Of a stretch of 27,143 bases of DNA, positions 1-7,606 are shown piece by piece. The stretch covers positions 1-27,143 of the forward strand of contig CALNBM010000055.1 of assembly GCA_937874195.1 (NCBI GenBank). The letters run 5' to 3'. A program made the position numbers and the translations under genes. This stretch comes from an uncultured Clostridia bacterium (GTDB lineage: Bacteria > Bacillota > Clostridia > Christensenellales > UBA1242). The notes beneath the pieces are model-generated. The model ran no database searches. It was not told the origin of the DNA and worked only from the letters and a program-made list of their open reading frames with translations. The first letter of the stretch is position 1. The number at the start of each line of letters is the position of its first letter.

Positions 1-86
1 AACTATATAATGTTTTAGGAGTGGGTATGTTAAACGAACTAAAAGTGGACGATAAAGATTTTTTATTAATTTTTGTACATATGTGA
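1..86 (+). CDS. Possible 3' end of a plus-strand gene entering from the left edge
   Basis: One plus-strand frame is open from position 3 to a TGA at 84–86, giving about 27 residues rich in Val, Leu, Asp and Lys. No stop lies upstream inside the window, so this could be the C-terminus of a gene that begins to the left and converges on queA. Alternatively, an ATG at 27 preceded by AGGAG at 17–21 would give a 19-residue ORF. The piece is too short to recognise a family, and a chance open frame is possible. Confidence 0.3.
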   Translation, partial: LYNVLGVGMLNELKVDDKDFLLIFVHM

Positions 87-193
87 TTTTAAGTTTATTA
101 AAACATTTGTAAATTGCTTTGATTTTTAAACATAAAAACGATTCTTATATATTTTCATTCTGTCATTGTGTGTATTTATATAATTTATAGGTT

Positions 194-1228
194 TTACATT
201 AAAAGCATTGCATCCCCGAAACTAAAAAATCTATATTTATTTGCAACTGCAATTTTATAAAGTTCCAAAGTTTCTTTTCTACCAATAAAAGCAGAAACTA
301 ACATAAGAAGAGTGCTTTTAGGCAGATGAAAGTTTGTTATAATTGCATCAACAATCTTAAACTTATATGGTGGATATATAAAGATATTGGTTTGCTTTTT
401 TGTTGGTATTAACTTACCATTCTCACAACAGCTTTCTAACACTCTAACAGAAGTTGTTCCAACCGCAATTATTTTTCGGTTTTCTTTTTTTGCAAGGTTT
501 ATTATATCGGCAGATTTTTTAGAAACTTCCACATATTCACTGTGCATGTGATGGTGCAATATATTTTCTTCACTAACAGGCTTAAAAGTTCCAAGTCCCA
601 CATGGAGTAACACTTCAACTATTATCACACCTTTTGCTTTAATTTTAGCAAGCAACTCTTTTGTGAAATGCAATCCTGCAGTTGGAGCAGCACTGCTCCC
701 AAAAAATTTAGAATACACTGTTTGATACCTGTTTTTATTTTTTAAAGACTGTTTAATATATGGAGGCAACGGCATTATACCAATTTTATCAAGAATTTCT
801 TCAAAATTACCTTCAAAATTAAAGCTTGCAATTTTTGTGTCATAGTTTGTGTTTTCAATTATCTTACATGATAGTTCATCACTTATTTTAATAACAGTTC
901 CAACTTTGCATCTTTTTGCAGGTTTAACTATAACTTCCCAATCTGTTAAATTAATTTTTTTAAGAAGCAATAGTTCAATCTTTGCTTTTGTGTCAACTTT
1001 TTCACCGTATAGTCTAGAAGGCATTACTTTTGTGTTGTTTATAACTAACACATCACCTGCACTTAAATAATTAATAATATCATGAAAAGTTTTATGCTCC
1101 ACTGTATTACTTACTTTTGAGCAAACAAGCAACCGAGAACTATCTCTAGGTTGGAGTGGTGTTTGCGCTATTAAATTTTCTGGTAAATAGTAATCATAAC
1201 TATTTAAGTTTAAATTTTCATCAATCAT
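194..1228 (-). CDS. queA: S-adenosylmethionine:tRNA ribosyltransferase-isomerase QueA
   Basis: QueA transfers and isomerises the ribosyl group of S-adenosylmethionine onto preQ1 at the wobble position of GU(N)-anticodon tRNAs, making epoxyqueuosine. The 344-residue length matches the family. The N-terminus (YDYYLPENLIAQTP, residues 11–24) and the conserved segments SAAPTAGLHF (about 179–188) and HVGLGTFKPV (about 209–218) are diagnostic. It is the last minus-strand gene in the window and follows ruvB, as in many Firmicutes, but here the two are 521 bp apart because of a triplicated repeat. No good Shine-Dalgarno sequence precedes the ATG at 1228. The tgt and yajC genes that often follow queA would lie outside the window, so their presence is unknown. 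Confidence 0.97.
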   Translation of the reverse strand: MIDENLNLNSYDYYLPENLIAQTPLQPRDSSRLLVCSKVSNTVEHKTFHDIINYLSAGDVLVINNTKVMPSRLYGEKVDTKAKIELLLLKKINLTDWEVIVKPAKRCKVGTVIKISDELSCKIIENTNYDTKIASFNFEGNFEEILDKIGIMPLPPYIKQSLKNKNRYQTVYSKFFGSSAAPTAGLHFTKELLAKIKAKGVIIVEVLLHVGLGTFKPVSEENILHHHMHSEYVEVSKKSADIINLAKKENRKIIAVGTTSVRVLESCCENGKLIPTKKQTNIFIYPPYKFKIVDAIITNFHLPKSTLLMLVSAFIGRKETLELYKIAVANKYRFFSFGDAMLLM

Positions 1229-1244
1229 ATTAATGCTATTATTT

Positions 1245-1322
1245 TTAAAGGTTTAATTTCATATTAGTTAAGGTTTTTTTGCATGAAATATTTTTAAGCC
1301 TTGCAGAAATATAGTTGTACAT
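1245..1322 (-). other. Small ORF upstream of queA, 25 codons, doubtful
   Basis: An ATG at 1322 opens a 25-codon frame ending 16 bp before queA. It is preceded by AAGGAG, but only one base separates that motif from the ATG, which is too close for efficient initiation. The peptide is basic and matches no family I recognise. It could be a leader peptide or a relic of an older gene; chance is the default reading. Confidence 0.15.
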
Positions 1323-1346
1323 ACTCCTTAATTCTAACCGTGTATT

Positions 1347-1661
1347 ACCGACATTTGGGTACAGATGCTTTTTGCGTGCGTTAAGATAATCGAAACTTTA
1401 TTATTTATCTTTATTAAGTATTTTTTTATATCATTTTTATTCTATCCAAATATAACCGACATTTGGGTATAGAAGTTTTTTGCGTGTGTTAGATAACTAT
1501 AACTATTATTATTTATCATTTTTAAGTATTTTTTATATCATTTTTATTCTATCCAAATATTACCGACATTTGGGTACAGATGCTTTTTTGCGTGCGTTAG
1601 ATAACCGAAACCTTATTATTTATCTTTATTAAGTATTTTTTTATATCATTTTTATTCTATT
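1347..1661. repeat. Three tandem copies of a 107–108-bp unit
   Basis: Units begin at 1347, 1455 and 1562 (steps of 108 and 107 bp), each opening with ACCGACATTTGGGTA. Each has a GC-richer core of about 45 bp containing TTTGCGTG and TTAGATAA, then an AT-rich tail containing TTTTTATATCATTTTTATTC. Units 1 and 3 are nearly identical over the core; unit 2 has drifted more (TATAGAAG instead of ACAGATGC). The stretch just left of unit 1 (about 1331–1346) vaguely resembles a unit tail, so a fourth decayed unit may exist. No frame stays open through the array. It resembles neither flanking gene. Confidence 0.92.
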
Positions 1662-1749
1662 GATTAAACTAGTATCTTTAAACAAATTAATATTTTAAAT
1701 AAACAAGCAAATTAATATTTCAAAACAGTGTTAAATTGCACTAGCAATT

Positions 1750-2799
1750 TCAATTATTATCAACATCATCAATATATATTTTTAAATAATCTTGTTTTTG
1801 TTGAGAAATGGTTTTTCCAAAATGCTTGTATGCATTTGGTAACGCTACCCTACCTCTTGGAGTTCGAGCAATAAAACCAAGTTGCAATAAATATGGCTCG
1901 TAAACATCTTCAATAGTATTACTATCCTCTCCAGTGGCTGCACTTAAAGTGTCTAATCCTGCAGGACCTCCATGAAATTTATCAATTAGAGTAAGCATAA
2001 CTTTTCTATCGGTAAAATCCAATCCCAATTCGTCGATTTCTAATTTAATAAGAGCATTTTTAGTTGTTTCAAAACTAATTTCTTTTTCATTTTTAATTTC
2101 AGCAAAATCACGGATGCGTTTTAGAAGTCTATTTGCAATTCTTGGTGTTCCACGACTGCGTTTAGAGAGTTCCAGTGCTGCATTATCATTTATTTTAAAA
2201 TCAAGGATTCTTGCAGAACGCTTAATTATTTCACAAATTTCATGATTAGAATAAAGTTCCAAGCGGCATACCACTCCAAACCTATCCCTTAATGGACCTG
2301 TAAGCATACCCGGTTTGGTGGTTGCACCAATAAGGGTGAAAGGTTTTAATTTCAACCGCATTGTGCGAGCACTTGGTCCTTTTCCTAAAATTATATCAAG
2401 AGCATAATCTTCCAAAGCGGGATATAACACTTCTTCAACAGTTCGTGGCAATCGATGAATTTCATCAATAAAAAGCACATCATGTGAATTAAGATTTGTT
2501 AAAATACTCGCTAAATCTGCTGCTTTTTCAATAGATGGCCCACTTGTCAATTTGATACTACTATTTAATTCAGCCGAAATTATATGAGCGAGTGAAGTTT
2601 TACCTAAGCCCGGTGGACCATATAATAAAACATGGTCTAACGCATCTCCTCGTTTTTTAGCGGCTGAAATAAAAACATCTAAATTTTCTTTGATTTTATC
2701 CTGACCAAAAAAGTCACACATTTGGGTTGGTCTAAGTGTGTTTTCAACTTCAGTTTCACTTAAATTTTTGGTGCTAGTAATAAATCTTTCGTCTTCCAT
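1750..2799 (-). CDS. ruvB: Holliday junction branch migration ATPase RuvB
   Basis: RuvB is the hexameric AAA+ motor that, loaded by RuvA, drives branch migration of Holliday junctions in recombinational repair. Visible features are Walker A GPPGLGKTS (61–69), Walker B with IDEIHRL (111–117), sensor segment GATTKPG (158–164) and the arginine-finger region RDRFG (171–175), followed by the C-terminal winged-helix domain. At 349 residues it is full length. AAGGAAATCT precedes the ATG, and the gene starts 11 bp after the ruvA stop, so the two are clearly co-transcribed. Confidence 0.98.
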   Translation of the reverse strand: MEDERFITSTKNLSETEVENTLRPTQMCDFFGQDKIKENLDVFISAAKKRGDALDHVLLYGPPGLGKTSLAHIISAELNSSIKLTSGPSIEKAADLASILTNLNSHDVLFIDEIHRLPRTVEEVLYPALEDYALDIILGKGPSARTMRLKLKPFTLIGATTKPGMLTGPLRDRFGVVCRLELYSNHEICEIIKRSARILDFKINDNAALELSKRSRGTPRIANRLLKRIRDFAEIKNEKEISFETTKNALIKLEIDELGLDFTDRKVMLTLIDKFHGGPAGLDTLSAATGEDSNTIEDVYEPYLLQLGFIARTPRGRVALPNAYKHFGKTISQQKQDYLKIYIDDVDNN

Positions 2800-2810
2800 A
2801 GATTTCCTTC

Positions 2811-3401
2811 TTAGTTTCTATTTCTTAATGCTTTTTCAATTATCATTTCAGTTGTGTCGTTTTCTTTTGCAACGGCCAAAACAATTTTCATAGCTTCAAA
2901 TTTTGTTAGTCCCATATGAACTAACGCATCTATTGCTTCAGTGGAGAAAACTGTTTCAACTAATGGAGTAGTATTTTGTATTGCAGACAAATTAGATAAA
3001 TCTCCAAGTGAGCTTTTAAGTTCAACAACAATTCGTTCTGCTGTTTTTTTGCCTATTCCTTTTATGCTTCCAAGAACAGCTAAATCTCCCAATACTATTG
3101 CATTAACTAAATTGCTTGGATTCACACCAGATAGAATGGAAATTGCAGTTTTGGCACCAATTCCGCTCACAGTAATAAGTTTTAAAAATAATTCTTTTTC
3201 ATGTTTTGTGGAAAAACCAAATAAACTTATAGCATCTTCCCTAACATGCATATATGTATAAACTGTTGCAACTTCGCCAACCGCTTCAATATTGTTTAAA
3301 GAATAATTAGAAACTAGCATTTCATAACCAACGCCATTGCAGTTTATCACAAGTAAATTATTAGCTTTTTCTTCAACTATGCCCGTTATAAATGAATACA
3401 T
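2811..3401 (-). CDS. ruvA: Holliday junction DNA-binding protein RuvA
   Basis: RuvA forms tetramers that hold the four-way junction open and recruit RuvB. It has an N-terminal OB-fold (about 1–62), two helix-hairpin-helix motifs (VSGIGAKTAISIL around 78–90 and IKGIGKKTAERIV around 113–125) and a C-terminal three-helix domain that contacts RuvB. The 196-residue length is normal. TAGGAG precedes the ATG by six bases. The gene pairs tightly with ruvB but is 311 bp away from ruvC. Confidence 0.97.
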   Translation of the reverse strand: MYSFITGIVEEKANNLLVINCNGVGYEMLVSNYSLNNIEAVGEVATVYTYMHVREDAISLFGFSTKHEKELFLKLITVSGIGAKTAISILSGVNPSNLVNAIVLGDLAVLGSIKGIGKKTAERIVVELKSSLGDLSNLSAIQNTTPLVETVFSTEAIDALVHMGLTKFEAMKIVLAVAKENDTTEMIIEKALRNRN

Positions 3402-3712
3402 GGTTTTCTCCTACAATAATTTCTATATACATTAATACTAAGTTCTAAGTGTTTTTTGATTGCTATATATAAAACAAATTTTTCACTGAGAGTTTGATAT
3501 TTTAAAAAAAATTTGATTTTAAAATATGTATTAAGGTTTAACTAATAAATTTAATTCTCACGCAATATTATAAATACTTTGCATTAAATAATTTTAACAC
3601 TAATGGCTTCTATTTTATTTTAATTTTTGAATGTGAAACAAAATAATTTATTTAAAAACTTTAAAGAACTAAAAATATTAATTTATTTCAATTCTCAATT
3701 TTTATAGTAAAA
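3402..3712. other. 311-bp ruvC–ruvA spacer with an AT stem-loop
   Basis: No gene is seen. The clearest structure is an A/T-only perfect inverted repeat with 11-bp arms at 3497–3507 and 3517–3527 and a nine-base loop. It has no U-run on either side that would make it a convincing terminator. No strong promoter for ruvA is visible. Confidence 0.5.
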
Positions 3713-4210
3713 TTATTTTATATCTGTTTGCGATAAAATTTGACTAGTTTGCATATGGCAAATAGCAACTGCTAGTGCATCCGCAGCATCATCTGGTTTT
3801 GGAATATCACATAAGTTTAAGATTGCTTTAACCATATATTGCACTTGTGATTTTTCCGCTCTACCATAACCAGTAAGCGCTTGTTTTATTTGAAGAGGCG
3901 TATATTCAAACAAGTGATTTATTGATTGAATTGCCGCTAATATAGCCACTCCCCTTGCATGTGAAACATCAATGGCTGTTTTAATGTTATTGTTAAAAAA
4001 AAGTTCTTCAACAGCCACGTTATCAGGCTTATACTTTTCAATTAAGGTGCAAACACATGTGTAAATCTGCTTTAACCTATCAGGAAAAGTAAGTTTTTTG
4101 TTTGTGGTAATCACGCCATAGTCTACAACTTTTATTGAATTATTATCAGTTGATTCAATTATTCCAAAGCCTACAATGGCAAGCCCGGGATCAATTCCTA
4201 ATACTCGCAA
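3713..4210 (-). CDS. ruvC: Holliday junction endonuclease RuvC
   Basis: RuvC resolves Holliday junctions by paired, metal-dependent nicking. The RNase H-like catalytic acidic residues are present: Asp7 in GIDPG, Glu68/Glu69 in AVEELFF, and Asp141/Asp144 in the C-terminal PDDAADALAVAICH. Length is 165 residues, as expected. The start is TTG at 4210, which gives the canonical N-terminus MRVLGIDPG; no strong Shine-Dalgarno sequence precedes it (GGGAT seven bases upstream is the best). It lies between yebC and ruvA in the common yebC–ruvCAB–queA order, but with long gaps on both sides, and a sigma-A-like promoter sits just upstream. Confidence 0.97.
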   Translation of the reverse strand: MRVLGIDPGLAIVGFGIIESTDNNSIKVVDYGVITTNKKLTFPDRLKQIYTCVCTLIEKYKPDNVAVEELFFNNNIKTAIDVSHARGVAILAAIQSINHLFEYTPLQIKQALTGYGRAEKSQVQYMVKAILNLCDIPKPDDAADALAVAICHMQTSQILSQTDIK

Positions 4211-4257
4211 GTTTTTTATCCCATATTATAAAGTTAAGCATTTCGCCTACAATTATT

Positions 4258-4285
4258 ATTATAGTTACTACCCTCTAAAAGTCAA
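4258..4285 (-). promoter_or_regulatory. Sigma-A-like promoter for ruvC
   Basis: On the minus strand TTGACT (4280–4285) is followed after 16 bp by TATAAT (4258–4263), about 48 bp upstream of the ruvC start. The minus-10 is perfect and the minus-35 differs from consensus at one base. No clear LexA-type operator overlaps it. Confidence 0.65.
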
Positions 4286-4287
4286 AT

Positions 4288-4313
4288 AAAATTAAAACAA
4301 ATGTTTTAATTTT
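4288..4313 (-). terminator. AT-rich inverted repeat, possible terminator before the ruvC promoter
   Basis: A perfect 12-bp stem (arms 4288–4299 and 4302–4313) with almost no loop is followed on the minus strand by TATTTG, directly upstream of the ruvC minus-35. It could stop transcripts coming from yebC, but the stem is nearly all A/T and the U-tract is short. It may be only a palindrome. Confidence 0.3.
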
Positions 4314-4680
4314 TAATTTGTTAAACAAAATTAAATAGTCATGAACTATTTTTTTAAAGATCACCACAAAATAGAATAGCAACATTAGTATGCAATTTTA
4401 TTAACTCGCATTATATTTCGTATTAATTTTGCTTCACAACTATAAACATAATTTAAATAATCTACCATGATTTTGTTTGCAATAATCTTGTTATTATTAT
4501 CATATTTTAACTTTGCTTGAACTTTTGCGCAATATTATCTCAAAAATGAAATTTTTTAAAAAAAATTATATGTAAATTCTGTGTCAATGACTTAATCAAT
4601 TCATTATTGTCAGGTTAGTTGATTTTGCAGTAGTTAAGCATTTTGGTACTCGTTAACTATAAAATTCAATAACTATTTTA

Positions 4681-5412
4681 TTACTCGTCTGCATTTTCAA
4701 CATTGTGAAAAACTTCTTGAACATCATCTAAATCGTTCAAGTGAATGATGAATTTATTGAAAGATTCTAGTTTTTCATCATCTAAATTAATATAATTATC
4801 TGGAATAAAACTAATTAATGCATTAGCAAAAGCAATGTTATTTTTTTCAAAATATTCTTTAACACTTTCAAAATTTTCCACACTCGTAAAAACTTGAGTG
4901 TGGTCTTCAAAGATTTCTATATCATCTGCACCTGCGGTAATTGCGTGCATCATAATATCGTCATCGCTTAAATCATCGCTGTTTTCAATCAATATTACGC
5001 CTTTTTTGGTAAATAAGTATGCAACACAATTTGTTGAGCCTAAACTACCACCAAATTTATCGAATGCATGTCTAACCTCACCAGCCATTCTATTTTTATT
5101 GTCTGTTAAGCACTCAACCATAACAGCACTCCCACCAACACCATACCCTTCATAAGTTATTTCATCATAATTAACTGAACTTAGTTCGCCAGAAGTTTTT
5201 TTAATTATTCTATTTATATTATCGTTGGGCATATTAGCGCTTTTTGCTTTAATGATTGAGTTTTTAAGCCTTGGATTATTATTTGGTTCTGGCCCTCCCA
5301 TTTTAACTGCAACAGCAATCTCCTTGCCAAGTTTAGCAAAGATTTTTGAGTTTTGTGCATCATTTTTTTCCTTTGCTCTTTTTATTGTTGACCATTTACT
5401 ATGTCCTGACAT
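4681..5412 (-). CDS. YebC/PmpR (TACO1) family protein
   Basis: This family is widely annotated as a transcriptional regulator; later work links it to relief of ribosome stalling, for example at polyproline. The signature N-terminus MSGHSKWSTIKRAKEKNDA, the conserved PRLKNSIIKAKSANMPNDNI segment (about 47–66) and YEGYGVGG (about 87–94) identify it, and 243 residues is the usual length. AAAGGAG lies eight bases before the ATG. It begins 18 bp after the upstream rRNA methyltransferase, so it probably belongs to the infC–rplT transcript. Position next to ruvC is typical of the family. Confidence 0.95.
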   Translation of the reverse strand: MSGHSKWSTIKRAKEKNDAQNSKIFAKLGKEIAVAVKMGGPEPNNNPRLKNSIIKAKSANMPNDNINRIIKKTSGELSSVNYDEITYEGYGVGGSAVMVECLTDNKNRMAGEVRHAFDKFGGSLGSTNCVAYLFTKKGVILIENSDDLSDDDIMMHAITAGADDIEIFEDHTQVFTSVENFESVKEYFEKNNIAFANALISFIPDNYINLDDEKLESFNKFIIHLNDLDDVQEVFHNVENADE

Positions 5413-5430
5413 ATATCTTTCTCCTTTAGC

Positions 5431-6168
5431 TTATTTTCTTAAATCATGCATTAATATAGAAGCACTAACTGCTGCATTAAGGCTTTCAACGCCATTTTTC
5501 ATTGCAATAGAAATTGTTCCATCACTTATTTTTTTAATCTCTTCACTCACGCCTTCGCCTTCGTTACCTATAACTAAAGCAAATGGTTTTTCAGGAATTT
5601 TAAAAGCAGATATATCTTTTCCATTCATATCTGCAACAAACATTTTAAATTTAGCAGTTTTTTTATATTCAATAAACTCGTGCTTTTTCATACTAATAAA
5701 ATTTACTTTAAAAATATAACCCATACTTGACCTAATAACTTTATAGGTGTATGGAAACACACTGTCAATAGCAATCAAATTACAAAAATCAAATGCTAAA
5801 CAAGAACGAATAATTGCTCCTAAGTTTGTTGGATCTTGCAAACTATCTAAGATTATCGAATTTTTATTTTCATTAAGCGAACTATTGTTTAATTTATAAA
5901 TAGCAAAAATATCGCTGCCACTTTCTGTTTGGCTTAAAAACTTACAAATGCTTTTACTTATAACATAAGTTTCTTTATTATTTGTTATACTTTTATATTT
6001 CTCCGCTGATTGCTCGCCAACTAAAATAAATTCAATATTTTCTATGTTAGCATCTACAATTATTTTTTCTGTCTCTAAAAAACATTTGCCAAACAATTCA
6101 ACAAATTTCTTTGTTTGAAGTTGTTTGGCAAGTTTTATAATATTATTTTGTTTACTTGTTATAATCAT
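5431..6168 (-). CDS. TrmH/SpoU-family RNA 2'-O-methyltransferase (YsgA-like)
   Basis: A SPOUT-fold methyltransferase that uses S-adenosylmethionine to methylate a ribose 2'-OH, probably in rRNA. The three SpoU motifs are present: LQDPTNLGAIIRSC (about residues 110–123), LVIGNEGEGVSEE (about 198–210) and ISIAMKNGVESLNAAVSAS (about 219–237), preceded by a substrate-binding domain. I chose the ATG at 6168 (245 residues) because GGAG lies seven bases upstream; the frame also extends 13 codons further to an ATG at 6207 without a comparable site. Its place directly after rplT matches ysgA-type genes of Bacillus and Clostridia. The exact target nucleotide cannot be read from the sequence. Confidence 0.92.
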   Translation of the reverse strand: MIITSKQNNIIKLAKQLQTKKFVELFGKCFLETEKIIVDANIENIEFILVGEQSAEKYKSITNNKETYVISKSICKFLSQTESGSDIFAIYKLNNSSLNENKNSIILDSLQDPTNLGAIIRSCLAFDFCNLIAIDSVFPYTYKVIRSSMGYIFKVNFISMKKHEFIEYKKTAKFKMFVADMNGKDISAFKIPEKPFALVIGNEGEGVSEEIKKISDGTISIAMKNGVESLNAAVSASILMHDLRK

Positions 6169-6238
6169 CCTAATACTCCAATTTTGTTTAAAGTTTGCTA
6201 CTTGCATTTAATTGGAATTTAGGCAAACGCCCCAAATT

Positions 6239-6598
6239 TTAAGCATTTGCAATAGCGAACTTAGATTGGTCCACCAATTTTGAAAAAGCTTTTGCGTCAG
6301 ATGAAGCAATTTCAGATAACACTTTTCTGTCAAGGTTAATGTTTGCAAGTTTTAAACCATGCATAAATTGGCTATATGACATATTATTATCTCTGCATCC
6401 AGCATTGATTCTTGTTATCCAAAGTTTACGGAAATCTCTTTTCTTTAGTCTTCTTCCAATGTAAGCATATTGACCACTTTTCATAACTGCTTGCTTTGCA
6501 ACACGATATAGTTTGCTTTTAGCTCCCCAATATCCTCTTGCACTTTTCAAAACTTTTTTTCTTTTCTTAACAGCGTTAACCGCTCTTTTTATTCTCAT
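6239..6598 (-). CDS. rplT: 50S ribosomal protein L20
   Basis: L20 binds 23S rRNA early in 50S assembly and, in Firmicutes, also represses its own operon by binding the infC leader. The basic N-terminus (MRIKRAVNAVKKRKKVLKSARGYW is recognisable across residues 1–24), the YAYIGRRLKKRDFRKLWI block (about 44–61) and RINAGCRDN are diagnostic. The length is 119 residues. GGAG precedes the ATG, and it starts ten bases after rpmI. A short GGC/GCC stem at about 6222–6232 follows the gene but has no U-tract, so read-through into the methyltransferase gene is likely. Confidence 0.98.
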   Translation of the reverse strand: MRIKRAVNAVKKRKKVLKSARGYWGAKSKLYRVAKQAVMKSGQYAYIGRRLKKRDFRKLWITRINAGCRDNNMSYSQFMHGLKLANINLDRKVLSEIASSDAKAFSKLVDQSKFAIANA

Positions 6599-6608
6599 AT
6601 TTCTCTCC

Positions 6609-6803
6609 TTAGCTTGCTAGCATCCTTTTTATTGTTTTTTCATTTGCTTTACTAACATAAGTAGCTTTTTTAAGTCTTCTTTTTCTGTCTTGGGATTTCT
6701 TTGTTAAAATATGACGGCGATTTTGTTTGTTTCTTTTAAGAACGCCGGATTTCTTTAACTTAAATCTTTTTTTTGCACCTGAATGTGTTTTTTGTTTAGG
6801 CAT
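6609..6803 (-). CDS. rpmI: 50S ribosomal protein L35
   Basis: L35 is a small, very basic 50S protein. The sequence MPKQKTHSGAKKRFKLKKSG is the classic N-terminus, followed by the Arg/Lys-rich segment RRHILTKKSQDRKRRL. At 64 residues it is full length. AAGGAG lies shortly before the ATG, and the gene follows infC by about 21 bp in the invariant infC–rpmI–rplT order. Confidence 0.98.
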   Translation of the reverse strand: MPKQKTHSGAKKRFKLKKSGVLKRNKQNRRHILTKKSQDRKRRLKKATYVSKANEKTIKRMLAS

Positions 6804-6824
6804 AACCTTATCTCCTTAAATATT

Positions 6825-7340
6825 TTATTTTTTTTGATTGTTTGGCGATAACACCATGACTATTTGTCTGCCGTTTTGCTCAGGTTTACTAGTAATAGTG
6901 CTCACATCACTAACAAGTTCGTAGAACTTATCCATAATAGGTATGGCATTTTGAGGATTTGCTAATTGTCTGCCAAACAGGCGCAATGACACCTTTACTT
7001 TATCCCCCGTAAGTAAAAACTTTCTTACATTTTTCGCTTTAAACTGCATATCGTTATCTTGAATATTCAAACTTAACTGCATGCCTTTAATTTCAGCAAC
7101 TTTTTGTTTTTTCTTTGCTTCCTTTTCGTGTTTAATCGTATCGAAACGATATTTACCATAGTCCATTATTTTGCAAACTGGCGGTTTAGCACCTGGTGAC
7201 AATAACACCAAATCTAATTCCTCTTGTATCGCTAGTGATTTAGCTTGTGTTAAGCTCACAATTCCAAGCTGTTCCCCGCTTGCACTAATTAACCTAACTG
7301 AGTCAACTGTTATCTGGTTATTAATCAATAACTCTTTAAT
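6825..7340 (-). CDS. infC: Translation initiation factor IF-3, AUU start
   Basis: IF-3 binds the 30S subunit, prevents premature 50S joining and proofreads the start codon. The N-domain (VRLISASGEQLGIVSL), linker (KPPVCKIMDYGKYRFD) and C-domain are all recognisable. An in-frame TTG lies at 7328, but the better start is ATT at 7338–7340. It gives the family-like N-terminus MKELLINNQI and sits nine bases after a perfect GGAGG (7350–7354). AUU initiation is known for infC in other bacteria, where it lets IF-3 repress its own synthesis. The product is 171 residues. Upstream lies an attenuator leader and a consensus promoter. Confidence 0.96.
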   Translation of the reverse strand: MKELLINNQITVDSVRLISASGEQLGIVSLTQAKSLAIQEELDLVLLSPGAKPPVCKIMDYGKYRFDTIKHEKEAKKKQKVAEIKGMQLSLNIQDNDMQFKAKNVRKFLLTGDKVKVSLRLFGRQLANPQNAIPIMDKFYELVSDVSTITSKPEQNGRQIVMVLSPNNQKK

Positions 7341-7498
7341 AGTTGTATACCTCCAAATTTAATTAAAAGAAAAAGTGAGTAGTTTTATAAAATACTCACC
7401 TCTCCCAAAAATAAAAATGCAATTTTTATTTTACTCTGCCGAAATACTTTTTTTGAAAGTTTTGGCAGGTGAGAAGTGAACTTCTACTTGTTTCTTTA
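7341..7498 (-). promoter_or_regulatory. infC leader with terminator/antiterminator (L20-leader type)
   Basis: The 5' untranslated region folds into mutually exclusive structures. A terminator stem can form, but its 5' strand AGGTGAG (complement of 7395–7401) can instead pair with CTCACCT (complement of 7467–7473) farther upstream. CTGCC/GGCAG (7464–7468 with 7436–7440) encloses a further small hairpin, and an A/T hairpin lies at about 7407–7430. This layout matches the Firmicute L20 leader, in which free L20 favours termination. Assignment to that family is by context and architecture; I could not run a covariance model. Confidence 0.8.
7361..7400 (-). terminator. Attenuator terminator in the infC leader
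   Basis: Arms GTGAGTA and TACTCAC (7375–7381 and 7393–7399) close a stem continued by the palindromic TTTTATAAAA, followed on the minus strand by TTTTTCTTTT. It lies only about 20 bp before the infC Shine-Dalgarno sequence, so it must act as a conditional terminator. Confidence 0.85.
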
Positions 7499-7504
7499 TA
7501 TGCA

Positions 7505-7533
7505 ATTATATAATAAAAATATAATCATGTCAA
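7505..7533 (-). promoter_or_regulatory. Consensus sigma-A promoter for the infC operon
   Basis: TTGACA (7528–7533) and TATAAT (7505–7510) are perfect and separated by exactly 17 bp. Transcription should start near 7498, giving a leader of roughly 158 nt. The promoter lies about 75 bp after the spoIVB stop. Confidence 0.92.
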
Positions 7534-7606
7534 CAACAAAATGAAGATTTATTTAATTCTTATAGAAAAAATCATAGCATTTTAATATTTAAGTAAATTA
7601 CTAAAA

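Larger units (their letters stand above)
1229..1749. other. 521-bp queA–ruvB spacer, mostly tandem repeats
   Basis: No convincing gene. The spacer holds three 107–108-bp repeat units (1347–1661), annotated separately. Around them is AT-rich sequence without a clear terminator for ruvB or a standard promoter for queA. Each repeat unit, read on the minus strand, contains TGATATAAA, which resembles an extended minus-10 element without a good minus-35. Confidence 0.6.
4211..4680. other. 470-bp yebC–ruvC spacer
   Basis: It contains the ruvC promoter and adjacent palindrome near the ruvC end. A minus-strand frame open for 49 codons (4385–4534), without a good start or Shine-Dalgarno sequence, could be a gene relic or chance. 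The part next to yebC (about 4597–4660) shares a gapped similarity with the spacer between spoIIIAC and spoIIIAD (about 19868–19928). No complete gene is supported. Confidence 0.45.

Noticed and set aside
1347..1661. CRISPR array
   Set aside because: The whole 107-bp unit is repeated, including what would be spacers, and there are no cas genes.
5225..5719. 164-codon plus-strand gene
   Set aside because: It lies antisense to yebC and the methyltransferase gene, both clearly real, and is hydrophobic in the way antisense frames of AT-rich genes often are.
6222..6232. Terminator after rplT
   Set aside because: The GGC/GCC stem is short and lacks a U-run, and the downstream methyltransferase gene fits the same transcript.
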